Of a stretch of DNA of 64,000 bases, positions 17,326 to 25,721 are shown piece by piece. The DNA lies in assembly GCA_024233595.1 (NCBI GenBank), contig JACKPK010000002.1, forward strand, positions 185,864 through 249,863. The letters run 5' to 3'. Position 1 is the first letter of the stretch; every line of letters starts with the position of its first letter. The notes under the pieces are model-generated. The model saw only the letters and a list, made by a program, of their open reading frames with translations. It was not told the origin of the DNA and made no database searches. This stretch comes from Deltaproteobacteria bacterium (lineage in GTDB: Bacteria; UBA10199; JADGCS01). Made by a program: the position numbers and the translations under genes.

Positions 17326-18037
17326 ACTGCTTTATTTTGTCATCGCTTCTTTTGTTTTTCATATCCTTTTATTTTCTGTTTTTGCGACAAATGATTTCTG
17401 GTTTGATCACCAGAGTGTTCGTGAGTCTGCCTTGTGGTCAGGTGGATTTGGTGATGGTCGTGTTGTGCAAGACGCGGTGCTCATTGATATTTCAAACCCC
17501 AATGAGTTTAAAACCATTGCTGATCAAAATTTAATGCAAACTCTTCCAGAGGCAAAGCCCGAGCAGCAAGAGGCAAGCGAACAAAAGTCAGTGACGAGCG
17601 CCACTAAAACGCAAAACGCAAATGCAAAAAAGAAAAAACAAAACGCAGAGAAACAAAAACAAAGTCAAGATTCAGCGGGATCAGGCACAAAGAGCACAAG
17701 CTTTGGCATTGGCAATTCAGACACGCCGGCTGGTGGTGTTGGCTCTGGCTTGGATCGTTTTGGCCCCGAAGAAACGCGCAAGGTGCTGGCAAAAATCCGC
17801 AAGCAAATCATGAAAAACAAAACCTACCCCGCTGCGGCAAAAAAAGAAAATCAGGAAGGTGTGGTGAAGGTGGCGTTTCGGATTTTGCCGTCAGGTGATT
17901 TGGCCTTTGTGAAGGTGATTAAAAGTTCCGGGCACGCTTTGTTGGATGACTCTGCTGTGACCACCATAAAAAAATCAGTGCCCTTGCCGTTTTTTCCCAA
18001 ACCCATATCTCTTGATCTGGAGTACCGTTTGCGATGA
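17312..18037 (+). CDS. TonB-family C-terminal domain protein
   Basis: About 241 residues. An N-terminal membrane anchor (LLYFVIASFVFHILLFSVFA) is followed by a low-complexity Lys/Gln/Ala-rich spacer (about 75-130). A TonB C-terminal domain at about 150-241 contains YPAAAKKENQEGVVKVAFRI and the ALLDDSAVTTIKKSVPLPFF segment. TonB transmits proton-motive force to outer-membrane receptors, but no exbB/exbD or receptor gene is near. The spacer is rich in Lys rather than Pro. The start could be GTG 17312 or ATG 17315, both within the end of pyrC. Confidence 0.8.
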   Translation: MMPRKLLYFVIASFVFHILLFSVFATNDFWFDHQSVRESALWSGGFGDGRVVQDAVLIDISNPNEFKTIADQNLMQTLPEAKPEQQEASEQKSVTSATKTQNANAKKKKQNAEKQKQSQDSAGSGTKSTSFGIGNSDTPAGGVGSGLDRFGPEETRKVLAKIRKQIMKNKTYPAAAKKENQEGVVKVAFRILPSGDLAFVKVIKSSGHALLDDSAVTTIKKSVPLPFFPKPISLDLEYRLR

Positions 18038-18861
18038 CTGATACGATGAGTGAATTTTCACAGCCTGTGGTGTCTATCATCATCCCGACACATAACCGTC
18101 AGGCCTTGGTGTTAAGGGCTTTGGAATCAGTGCTTTTGCAGTCATTTGACCAATTCGAAGTCATTGTGGTGGACGATGGTTCTACAGACAACACGCTTTC
18201 CTATCTTCAAAAAATTTCTGATGCGCGTTTGCGGGTTTTGGCGATGAAGCACGCTGGGGTCGCTAAGGCACGTAATGAAGGTGCCAAAATAGCAAAGGCC
18301 GATTGGTTGTGTTTTTTGGATTCAGACGATGTTTGGCGTCGGCATAAACTCAGCGAGCAAATTCGTTTTCATCACCAGCATTCAAAAATTCTATTATCGC
18401 AAACAGATGATGTTTGGATTCGTGATGGTGTTTTTGCCAATAAAAAGAAAGAGCATGAGAATCGCGAAGGGGACATTTTTTTAGAAAGCCTAAAGCTTTG
18501 TCTGATTTGTTGCTCGAGTGTGATGGTGAACAAAGATTTGTTTTTTTCGGTGGGTGGTTTTGATGAAAGCCTTGTGACCTGCGAGGACTATGATTTGTGG
18601 TTGCGTCTCTTGCTCAGGACCCCTGTTGGCTTTGTGAACAAGAAGCTTGTGACAAAGTTTGGTGGTCATGCGGACCAATTGAGCAAAGCCTTTGATTGCA
18701 TGGATCTGTACCGTCTGAAGTCTCTTCATAAAATTTTGCAAAACGAAAAATTATCGGCCGAGCAAGAAAAGGCTGTGCGAACAGAAATAGACATTAAAAC
18801 AGCAATCCTCGATAAGGGGGCTGGAAAACGTGGAAGAACTTCCATTTTGAAAGGACAATGA
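18034..18861 (+). CDS. Family 2 glycosyltransferase
   Basis: 275 residues with a GT-A fold. The nucleotide-sugar-binding start is SIIIPTHNRQALVLRALESV, followed by IVVDDGSTDNT and the metal-binding CFLDSDD (about residue 93-99). The acceptor-side segment includes GGFDESLVTCEDYDLWLRL. No transmembrane helix is seen. The sugar and acceptor are unknown. Its start overlaps the TonB-like gene stop (ATGA) and its stop overlaps rph, so it sits in a compact operon. It is the only glycosyltransferase here. Confidence 0.88.
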   Translation: MTDTMSEFSQPVVSIIIPTHNRQALVLRALESVLLQSFDQFEVIVVDDGSTDNTLSYLQKISDARLRVLAMKHAGVAKARNEGAKIAKADWLCFLDSDDVWRRHKLSEQIRFHHQHSKILLSQTDDVWIRDGVFANKKKEHENREGDIFLESLKLCLICCSSVMVNKDLFFSVGGFDESLVTCEDYDLWLRLLLRTPVGFVNKKLVTKFGGHADQLSKAFDCMDLYRLKSLHKILQNEKLSAEQEKAVRTEIDIKTAILDKGAGKRGRTSILKGQ

Positions 18862-19577
18862 TGAAACGAGCAAAAGGACGTAAGAATAATCAATTGCGAG
18901 CCACAAAAATTCAAACAGGTGTGAATCGTTATGCAGAAGGTTCTGCGCTGATCAGCATGGGCAACACTAAGGTGCTCTGCATGGCCAGTGTTGATGAGTT
19001 TGTGCCGCGTTGGATGAAAGACACAGGCAAGGGTTGGGTCACGGCTGAGTATGGCATGTTGCCGCGGTCCACTCACGATCGCATGGATCGCGAAGCAAAA
19101 AAAGGGCGCCAGTCTGGGCGCACTCAAGAGATCTCGCGCCTCATTGGGCGAGCGCTGCGGGCTTCGATTGATATGGAAAAACTTGGCGAGAGACAAATCG
19201 TTGTCGATTGCGATGTCTTGCAAGCCGATGGCGGTACACGCTGTGCTTCGATCACCGGTGGTTATGTGGCTTTGCACTTGGCGATTCAGAAACTCTTAAA
19301 GAAAAAAGTCATCACCAAAAATCCTATGGAAGTGGCTGTGTGTGCGGTGAGTTGTGGGATGTTTGGCAAAGATGCTTTGCTTGATTTAAATTACGATGAA
19401 GACAGCACGGCCGATGTCGACATGAATTTTGTGATCACCTCAGATAACAAATTTGTAGAGGTGCAAGGCACGGCGGAGCATCGTGCGTTTTCTTTTTCAG
19501 ATTTAGAAAAAATGAAAGACCTGGCCGTTAAAGGTTCCAAAGAATTGTTTAACTTACAAAAAAAGGCACTCAAATGA
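18858..19577 (+). CDS. rph: Ribonuclease PH
   Basis: 239 residues. A phosphorolytic 3'-5' exoribonuclease that trims tRNA 3' ends. Matching segments are GKGWVTAEYGMLPRSTHDR, the arginine-rich GRTQEISRLIGRALRA and DCDVLQADGGTRCASITGG, with the conserved DLNYDEDSTADVDMN late in the protein. Start may be ATG 18858 or 18861, both overlapping the previous stop. rdgB follows with a 4-base overlap, a widespread gene pairing. Confidence 0.96.
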   Translation: MMKRAKGRKNNQLRATKIQTGVNRYAEGSALISMGNTKVLCMASVDEFVPRWMKDTGKGWVTAEYGMLPRSTHDRMDREAKKGRQSGRTQEISRLIGRALRASIDMEKLGERQIVVDCDVLQADGGTRCASITGGYVALHLAIQKLLKKKVITKNPMEVAVCAVSCGMFGKDALLDLNYDEDSTADVDMNFVITSDNKFVEVQGTAEHRAFSFSDLEKMKDLAVKGSKELFNLQKKALK

Positions 19578-20185
19578 AACTCGTTGTGGCGACCGGGAAC
19601 GCTCACAAGCTTTCCGAAATCCGAGCTGTTTTAGAAGCCAAAGGCATCACCGTAGAGGGTTTAACTGCTTATTCAGGTTTTGAATCACCGGAAGAAACAG
19701 GCGAAACCTTCTTAGAAAACGCACGCATCAAAGCCGAAGCTTTTCATCATCATTTAAAAACACATCACGCAAATGAATTTGCTAACACGGCGGTGTTGGC
19801 TGATGATTCTGGTTTGGAGTGTGAAGATCTGGACGGCAGACCTGGTGTGCGCTCGTCACGCTTTGCTCACGATAACGCCACAGATGCCGAGAACAACGCG
19901 CACTTGATGCAAGAGCTGCAAAAAGAAACGCATTTGAGCCGGGCGGCGCGTTTTGTGTGCGCGATGATTTTAATTTTGCCAGATGGTTCCGAGCATCAAA
20001 TCACAGGCACTTGCGAGGGGCACATTGTGATGACTCCCAAGGGCAAGAACGGTTTTGGTTACGACCCGCATTTTTATTTGGAAGAGCTCGATAAAACCAT
20101 GGCAGAACTCAGCCCGGAAGAAAAAAATAAAATCTCACATCGCGCCAAAGCTTTGGAGGGCCTGAGGGAAGTGTTTTGTGCCTAA
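19574..20185 (+). CDS. rdgB: RdgB/HAM1-family non-canonical purine NTP pyrophosphatase
   Basis: 203 residues. It hydrolyses ITP, dITP and XTP to monophosphates and so keeps deaminated purines out of nucleic acids. Family motifs are VATGNAHKLSEIRAVLE at the N-terminus, the LADDSGLECEDLDGRPGV metal/nucleotide segment and GKNGFGYDPHFY. The C-terminal AELSPEEKNKISHRAKAL block is intact. It overlaps rph by four bases and is the last gene before a 1.5-kb gene-free repeat island. Confidence 0.96.
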   Translation: MKLVVATGNAHKLSEIRAVLEAKGITVEGLTAYSGFESPEETGETFLENARIKAEAFHHHLKTHHANEFANTAVLADDSGLECEDLDGRPGVRSSRFAHDNATDAENNAHLMQELQKETHLSRAARFVCAMILILPDGSEHQITGTCEGHIVMTPKGKNGFGYDPHFYLEELDKTMAELSPEEKNKISHRAKALEGLREVFCA

Positions 20186-20640
20186 GCTCTACTGATCAAA
20201 TGATCTAATTGTTCGACTGTTCTGCTGTCATTGCGAGCGCAGCGAAGCAATCCAGTATCTTGGGGTCTCGGGTCTTGTTATTATTGTACCTAGGAGCCTA
20301 GGTTTTTATTCTCTCCCTTTGGGAGAGATGTCCCGAAGGGACAGAGAGGCTTAAATTTAATCGCTAGTCGTCGGCCATTTTTCTGGGGCCGTTGTACCAA
20401 GTGCCTAAGAGCCTAGGTTTGAAGATGTATTTGGTCCATCCTTCATTATTCACTAAAATGTAGTGGCCGTTCGAGAACGGCCAAGAAACTTGTATCAAAA
20501 TTATGGTCGCTCACGCTGTGCCCGCCTGTGGAGGGAGGGACCACTAAGCCTAGTCCCAAGAAACGAGTCCCCAAAAAAGATCATTAGAACAAATAGATCA
20601 GTAGAGCAGGAGATTTAAAAAGTACGTACTCAGTACGGGC
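20186..20640. repeat. Repeat island A: REP-like palindromes and 8-bp units
   Basis: No gene is visible. The stretch holds several repeat modules: TCATTGCGAG...GAAGCAATCC (20228-20253), two-unit runs of an 8-bp CCTAGG-type word near 20289-20304 and 20402-20417, nested hairpins at about 20309-20347 (CTCTCCC/GGGAGAG and TGTCCC/GGGACA), and a two-hairpin REPIN-like element at about 20441-20517. Several of these modules recur, some inverted, in the island at 62498-62942. Confidence 0.65.
20441..20517 (+). repeat. REPIN-like two-hairpin element, copy 1
   Basis: The element reads from TTCACTAAAATGTAGTGGCC through an imperfect hairpin (GGCCGTTCGAGAACGGCC), a spacer containing TTGTATCAAAATTAT and a second GGTCGCTCAC half-site. 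The second hairpin is incomplete here. A nearly identical, more regular copy lies inverted at about 62636-62720. Confidence 0.65.
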
Positions 20641-21643
20641 GGATTCAATAACTAAGTGCAACACCCGGAGGAGAAGACCTCGTAAGGGGTTAAAAAGTTG
20701 AGACATTTTTTAGGTCTATGGTTTAGCAGATTCTGTATTTCTTTCAATCTCTTGGTTTTGACTCTCCTCAGGTCTGTCTTTTAGGTAGATACCTTCTGAT
20801 TAGCCCATTGGTATTCTCACCACTTCCTTTCTCCCAGCTATGGTGGTTGGGAAGTACAGGACTTGTTTTAAACCTATTGGTCTTCCAATGATCTCTATTC
20901 TCCATCCCATTGTCATATGTAATTGATTTTCTTATGCTCTGGAACCTCGGAAAGGTTGTTATGAGGGCCTTTCTGGTGTTTTGAGGCTTTTATTGCCCAC
21001 TCTACCAATGATCACAAAACGCGATCTCTCAACCGTCACTAACAACGAACTGGTATTTTGTTTGAAACACAAGATCTGATTCTAATGGCCAAACTTTTGC
21101 GATCATCCACTCTTGAGGACGCTCTGATATGGGGTTTTGAAAGGAATATGCTTTCCGGACCAGATCTAAATGAATAACCCTGGCATTCTCGTTTTAAACT
21201 TACGGGTTAAATAGACAACAGATCTGACGATCACTGTATATCCACTGATAGATTGTTTCATGGCGACATGGCAAGTCCTTAATTGCTTTAAACGCCCAGA
21301 AATTGCTCTGGAGACCAATCCTGTTTGAGCTTTTCTTCAATAAAATTTAGTTTGATATTTTGGATTCTTCACTTTTCTAGAAAGACGCCTTCTTGCATCA
21401 GATACTTTCTCGGCATTTTACCAAATACGACCACTCTGCTATTACGGCTTAGCTCTGCTGATTGTATCTGGGATCGTTCTAGAATCCAGCTATCTTCGAA
21501 TGGACTTGTGATTCACATAAAGCCTTTGAATCACATACCTTTCTTGAGATGACAGCTGCTTAAACAACCTCTTTTCACTCATGAACATCCTCTAGCCCAG
21601 AGAGGTTCTTCGTGACTAGGTGTTGCATTTACTTATTGAACTC
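20641..21643 (-). mobile_element. Decayed IS30-family insertion sequence with terminal inverted repeats
   Basis: The ends form a 25-bp inverted repeat matching at 21 positions: left 20641-20665 (GGATTCAATAACTAAGTGCA then ACACC) and right 21619-21643 read on the minus strand (GAGTTCAATAAGTAAATGCA then ACACC). The interior is a broken transposase on the minus strand. The total of about 1.0 kb fits IS30-family elements. A clear target duplication could not be defined because the exact outer ends are uncertain. Confidence 0.8.
20652..21582 (-). pseudogene. IS30-family transposase pseudogene
   Basis: Reading the minus strand from ATG at 21582, the frame opens as MSEKRLFKQLSSQERYVIQR and then breaks. 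IS30-type blocks reappear in shifting frames: a helix-turn-helix segment (SIRKIAG, then ELSRNSR), DWSPEQFLGRLK followed by HETIYQWIYSD, ITYDNG (part of the DDE catalytic core), NTNG..RRYLPK-like pieces, and a C-terminal LNFLTPYEVF...GCCT ending at the TAG at 20652. At least five frameshifts and several stops are needed, so it is not functional. The blocks were recovered by manual translation across frames. Confidence 0.78.
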
Positions 21644-21691
21644 ATGACGTACATTGTTCAGCAAAAAGTTGTGTGGATTTTAAAAAAGATC

Positions 21692-22933
21692 TTACTGCTG
21701 GTATTGCTGCGAATCTTGTCCGCCTTGGCCGCCGCCACCTTGATTATTAGTGTTGGTTTTGGCTGTAACCGCTAGGTTGCCAGCACCTGAAGAGGCAGTT
21801 GTGGCATTGGCGCCCAAGCCTTCGCGGCCACCGTGGCCATTCACCTGGCGTGGGTCTAAAGCCATGCGCACCGCGGGGATGTTTATGGCTTGTGCTGTGG
21901 CTAACTGAACAGCGCTGTTCAAACGCGCGTTGCCACGTCTTGAAAGAACTTCGTTTTGGATGAGTGAAATCAATTGAGCGCGCTCGCGTGTGCTGATTGT
22001 GTTTGAAGTTGATCTAGAAAGAATCACAGAGGCTTCAGTGCGCAGGCCTAATTCTGCAAAGGCATTAACAAGTGCCTGTTTGTTGGCGCTGCTTTTGTTT
22101 GCCTGCTCTTCAACAAAGGCTTGCAAGGTCAAAAGGGCTTCGATCTTGCTGTTCACCAAAGCTTGCGCTGTTTGCAAAACAAGTTCTTTAACGGCTTCGG
22201 CAAGCGCGTATTGTTCAGCTGTGTTCTTGGCACTTTTGCCAGAAGCATCGGCTGTTAAAAAAGCCAAAGCTTGTAAACCGCTAGCAATTTTTTGTGAGCT
22301 AGTGGAGCGAGAAGCGGCTTCAACTTGTCGGCCTAGGGTGAACATTTCTGCTGGGGTCAGGGCTGCTGTTTGTCCAGTTTGTTTCGCGCGTGCCACAATA
22401 TTGCTCATGACTCGGTCGGCAGGAGCGGCAATGGCAGGAGCTTGTAAAAGCGCTGCGCGTGTAAAAGCTTGGGAGGCTGCTGTGCTTTGTGCTGTGGGTG
22501 CTCTGCTTGGTGACACTGTGGCGATGATGCCCAAAGATTCATCAAGAGCTGCTAATCCCGCAGTTTTAATGACGGTGGTGTCGGTGTCAGCAAGCAAAGG
22601 CTGTTGTGCTTGTGGTTTGTAACCAATGGCAGCGGCCAAAGCTTGGCCTGTGTAGAGTGCGCTCGATAAGCCCGCGGCAGTAGCTGGAGCAAATTTATTT
22701 AAAACGGGTGTTTGCAGGGCATAACCAACACGTTGAGGTCTGATATTAGGAGCTTGTTGTGCTAAAGCAGGGAATTCAATACGGCGTTGAAGGCGAAGTA
22801 AATCAGGACGGGCAACGTGACCAGGTGTGCCCGCTAAAGGCAAGCGCGATGCAGAAGCCAAGCCACCACTTGCCAAAACAGCAGCAGCGGTACCGGTCCA
22901 CAATCGAGGCATTACTGGTCGAATAAAAGCCAT
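21692..22933 (-). CDS. Secreted Ala/Gln-rich helical protein of unknown function
   Basis: 413 residues. The N-terminus looks like a Sec signal (MAFIRPVMPRLWTGTAAAVL then ASGGLASA). The rest is rich in Ala, Gln, Ser and Thr, apparently without cysteine, and predicted helical by eye. It ends in a low-complexity Gly/Asn/Gln tail (NNQGGGGQGGQDSQQYQQ). I recognise no domain. It is a single gene, divergent from the TIGR02147-like regulator across a 282-bp gap and bordered on the other side by the IS30 remnant. A structural or surface role is only a guess. The long antisense frame over it is a by-product of its GC-rich codons. Confidence 0.6.
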   Translation of the reverse strand: MAFIRPVMPRLWTGTAAAVLASGGLASASRLPLAGTPGHVARPDLLRLQRRIEFPALAQQAPNIRPQRVGYALQTPVLNKFAPATAAGLSSALYTGQALAAAIGYKPQAQQPLLADTDTTVIKTAGLAALDESLGIIATVSPSRAPTAQSTAASQAFTRAALLQAPAIAAPADRVMSNIVARAKQTGQTAALTPAEMFTLGRQVEAASRSTSSQKIASGLQALAFLTADASGKSAKNTAEQYALAEAVKELVLQTAQALVNSKIEALLTLQAFVEEQANKSSANKQALVNAFAELGLRTEASVILSRSTSNTISTRERAQLISLIQNEVLSRRGNARLNSAVQLATAQAINIPAVRMALDPRQVNGHGGREGLGANATTASSGAGNLAVTAKTNTNNQGGGGQGGQDSQQYQQ

Positions 22934-23002
22934 GATAAATTCCTAAACAGATCCGCAAATTATGACAAGATCAAAAATGCTCTTGCCCGAATTTTTTGTG
23001 GT

Positions 23003-23011
23003 TTATCCACA
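23003..23011 (+). promoter_or_regulatory. Single perfect DnaA-box match
   Basis: TTATCCACA lies in the divergent intergenic region upstream of the secreted Ala-rich protein gene. A lone box could be a DnaA regulatory site or chance. Confidence 0.3.
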
Positions 23012-23215
23012 GTTTGCGGGAAGTTCTGGAAGGAACTGACGACCCCTCGTCAAAATAACAATAATATTAAGCTTCTACCTGTGTATCGGCAATTGCCAGT
23101 CAAAGTTGCGCGTTATTTTTATGAAAAAAATGTCAAAAAACACGCAACATTTGTGAGCGACTCACGAAGAGTCTCTTAGGTTAGGATCAATGGGGGGATT
23201 TTTTGGAGGCACGCG

Positions 23216-23755
23216 ATGAGCTTGATGATTGACGTCTTTGATTATGATGATTTTCGTTTGTTTTTAAAAGCGGCGTGCGAAGAGCAGCGCAAAGAGAGCA
23301 AGCGTTTTTCTCTTAGGCATTTTGCTGAACTCGCGGGATTTAATTCTTCCGGTTACATGACCATGGTGATGAAAGGCGAGCGCAATCTATCGCCATCTTC
23401 CATCAGTAAAATTTCAGAAGCCTTTAAGATGTCGCGCCAACAGAGCGAGTATTTTGAAGCCTTGGTGCTTTGCAATCAAGCCAAGGACCCCAAAGAAAGC
23501 GATTACTATCGTGAACGCTTGCAACGTCTTAAGCTAACAAGTCGTATGGTGTTTGATGATTTGCCTTCGGGGCTAAAAGATTTTTCCTCATTAACGGTTT
23601 CGGTTCCTAAGGATTGCTTGGATGAATTTGGCGAACGTGTTCGTGAGTTCAGGGATGATGTCATGACCTGGCTCAATAGCCAATCAGGACAGTACGACGA
23701 AGTATTCCAAATGAGCATGCAGTTCTGCCCCGCAAATTCAAAGGATCAGCGCTAG
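23216..23755 (+). CDS. TIGR02147-like regulator, short form
   Basis: 179 residues. The N-terminal 80 residues match the TIGR02147 pattern (YDDFRLFLKAACEEQ, FAELAGFNSSGYMTMVMKGE, RNLSPSSISKISEAF, EALVLCNQAKDPKE), a helix-turn-helix type seen in Bdellovibrio and Fibrobacter. The C-terminal block (FSSLTVSVPKDCLDEFGERV, then VREFRDDVM) also matches. Family members are usually about 270 residues; here the middle winged-helix part is missing, as if deleted in frame. The start is supported by GGAGG seven bases upstream. It is monocistronic and its target is unknown. Confidence 0.75.
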   Translation: MSLMIDVFDYDDFRLFLKAACEEQRKESKRFSLRHFAELAGFNSSGYMTMVMKGERNLSPSSISKISEAFKMSRQQSEYFEALVLCNQAKDPKESDYYRERLQRLKLTSRMVFDDLPSGLKDFSSLTVSVPKDCLDEFGERVREFRDDVMTWLNSQSGQYDEVFQMSMQFCPANSKDQR

Positions 23756-23767
23756 TTCAAAAAAATA

Positions 23768-25582
23768 TTAAGCCACAATTTCTTCTTGGTTACCAAGTTC
23801 GTTGTAGTGTTTTAAAATGTCTTTGCGTGTGATGTAGCCAAGTAAAGTGTTGCTCGTGTCAACAACGGGGGCTTTATCGAAGTTGATGTTCGATAAAAGC
23901 TTCATGGCTTTGAATAAGGTATCGGTAGGGTACAAAAAGGAACTCTTGCTGTGCAACATGTCTTCCGCCACACAGAGATCATCTAAAGCAGCAATGTCGC
24001 TGTCGCTCACGTCACCATCTTCAAACTCTAAATCGTGTAGGGTGAGCAAACCCATGAATTTGTTTTCGTCATTCTTAACGATGAATTCACCGTCGTGCAG
24101 ACGTCTGGCTTTTTCGCGGATGGTTTTAAGAGTGTCACGATGGCCCAAAATGGCTTTGTCTTGGAATTCAGAAAACGCTTCTTTGACACGTTCGCTTTTG
24201 AGAATAGCCGGGCTCATGTCCCAAAGATGAGCTTTGGAGTAAAATTTATTGGCAACCTGGTTTTTGTAGATGGACCAACGGTGAGAGAAAATCAGCGAGA
24301 TCACCGCAACCACCATGAGTGGGGGCAAAAGCTCGTAGCCACCAGTGAGCTCGGTGACCATCACCAAAGCACCCAAAGACGCGTTGGTGGCTGCAGCAAA
24401 AAAAGCCGACATGCCCACCACAATGTAAGGTGTCGCAGAGGGAACCAGCGCTGGGAAAAAATGATGAAACACAGTTCCCACACAACCACCCAGCATGCCT
24501 CCAATGAAAAAAGCAGGAATCAAAAGACCTGCAGAGCCACCGGATTGCACCGTGAATGTTGCGGAGAACATTTTAAGAACCGCGAGCAAAAAGAAAAATC
24601 CCGCAACGCTATACCAAGTGCCAGATGAGTAGGTGCCATAAATGGCTTGTTGAATGACGCCCAAACCGCCACCAATGACATCGGGGAAAAACAAGCCAAT
24701 CAAACCGACCATGAGTCCACCAACAGCGGGGCGATAGACGGGCGCAACGGGAAGACTTGTGAAAAAATGATTTTTAAAAAAATGATGAACCCTCACAAAA
24801 AGGTAAGCCATGCTTGTGCAAAACACAGCCAAAGCCACATAAAAGACAAGCTCTAAAGGACTGTGAAATAAATTGGCCGTGAACGTGAGTGTGTGACCAA
24901 AACCTAAGATGGCACCAAAGGTGGTGTAGGCGGTGACAGAGGCAATGATGCAAGGGATGAGGGCGTCGGATTCAAAGTCTTCTTTGTACAGAACTTCAAC
25001 CGCGGTGATGGCGCCTCCCAGAGGCGTTCTAAAAATAGCTCCCAAACCACCAGCTGCTCCCGCCAGCAAAAGTGTACGCTGTGCGCGTGCGCCCATGCGG
25101 ATGAAGCGCCCGATGAGGGAACCCAAACCCGAACCGATGAGCATCATGGGGCCTTCTTTACCACCGGATCCCCCTGTGCCCAACGTGGCTATAGAGGTGA
25201 TGAGTTTTACAGCAGAAGTGCGTTTACGGACAATGCCTGATTTGTTGTGGAAGGCATCTAAAAAGGCTTCGGTGCCAGAACCGGTTGCTTCCGGTGCTAG
25301 CTTTTGGCTGATGAGCCCTACGGCCAGACCACCAAGAGCAGGAATCAGAAAAAACAAAATACGTTGCCAAAAAGAAGGCGGGTAAGTGCTGACGGTGGCA
25401 AATGCTGTGGGTTCTAGCAAGGGAGCTTCGAGCAATTGCGCAAAAAAAACATCGTTTAAAAAATGAACGGACTGGTAAAACACAACCGAGACCAAACCCG
25501 CAAGAATGCCGGTAACCAGCGAGTAAAGATAAATGGTGCGCTGATTGATGGTGACAAGAAAGTTTTTTATGGTTTTGACCAT
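23768..25582 (-). CDS. ClC-family chloride channel/transporter with CBS pair
   Basis: 604 residues. About eleven or twelve membrane helices (1-430) carry ClC signatures: GSGTEA (variant of GSGIPE), GSGGKEGPMMLIG with the gating glutamate, and GGSAGLLIPAFFIGG. An AVE motif near the proton-coupling position (AITAVEVLYKED) hints at H+/Cl- exchange. Two cytoplasmic CBS domains follow (about 450-595) and probably bind nucleotides. The gene is convergent with the TIGR02147-like regulator (12-bp gap) and divergent from the EamA transporter. Confidence 0.93.
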   Translation of the reverse strand: MVKTIKNFLVTINQRTIYLYSLVTGILAGLVSVVFYQSVHFLNDVFFAQLLEAPLLEPTAFATVSTYPPSFWQRILFFLIPALGGLAVGLISQKLAPEATGSGTEAFLDAFHNKSGIVRKRTSAVKLITSIATLGTGGSGGKEGPMMLIGSGLGSLIGRFIRMGARAQRTLLLAGAAGGLGAIFRTPLGGAITAVEVLYKEDFESDALIPCIIASVTAYTTFGAILGFGHTLTFTANLFHSPLELVFYVALAVFCTSMAYLFVRVHHFFKNHFFTSLPVAPVYRPAVGGLMVGLIGLFFPDVIGGGLGVIQQAIYGTYSSGTWYSVAGFFFLLAVLKMFSATFTVQSGGSAGLLIPAFFIGGMLGGCVGTVFHHFFPALVPSATPYIVVGMSAFFAAATNASLGALVMVTELTGGYELLPPLMVVAVISLIFSHRWSIYKNQVANKFYSKAHLWDMSPAILKSERVKEAFSEFQDKAILGHRDTLKTIREKARRLHDGEFIVKNDENKFMGLLTLHDLEFEDGDVSDSDIAALDDLCVAEDMLHSKSSFLYPTDTLFKAMKLLSNINFDKAPVVDTSNTLLGYITRKDILKHYNELGNQEEIVA

Positions 25583-25617
25583 CGGGTAAAAATAAAAAGG
25601 TTAAAAGCTCAGCTTGT

Positions 25618-25633
25618 ATAGAAGATTTTCTAT
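25618..25633. promoter_or_regulatory. Inverted repeat in the clc/eamA divergent region
   Basis: ATAGAA-GATT-TTCTAT is a perfect 6-bp inverted repeat, flanked by two direct GCTTGTA words 24 bp apart (25612 and 25636). It could be an operator for either divergent gene; there is no direct evidence. Confidence 0.3.
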
Positions 25634-25721
25634 GAGCTTGTAAACAGCTGATCCTATACTTTTTACGACTTTTCCTTTTCGATCATTGACCTTTTGCAAA
25701 AGGGTTCATTATTCGAGGCGC

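Noticed and set aside
21325..21552. 75-codon plus-strand frame
   Set aside because: It lies antisense within the IS30 transposase remnant and has no independent coding support.
21990..22622. 210-codon plus-strand frame
   Set aside because: It is antisense to the 413-residue secreted protein, lacks a ribosome site and has a biased composition expected of a shadow frame.
24095..24628. 177-codon plus-strand frame
   Set aside because: Antisense to the ClC gene, whose membrane and CBS motifs are intact.
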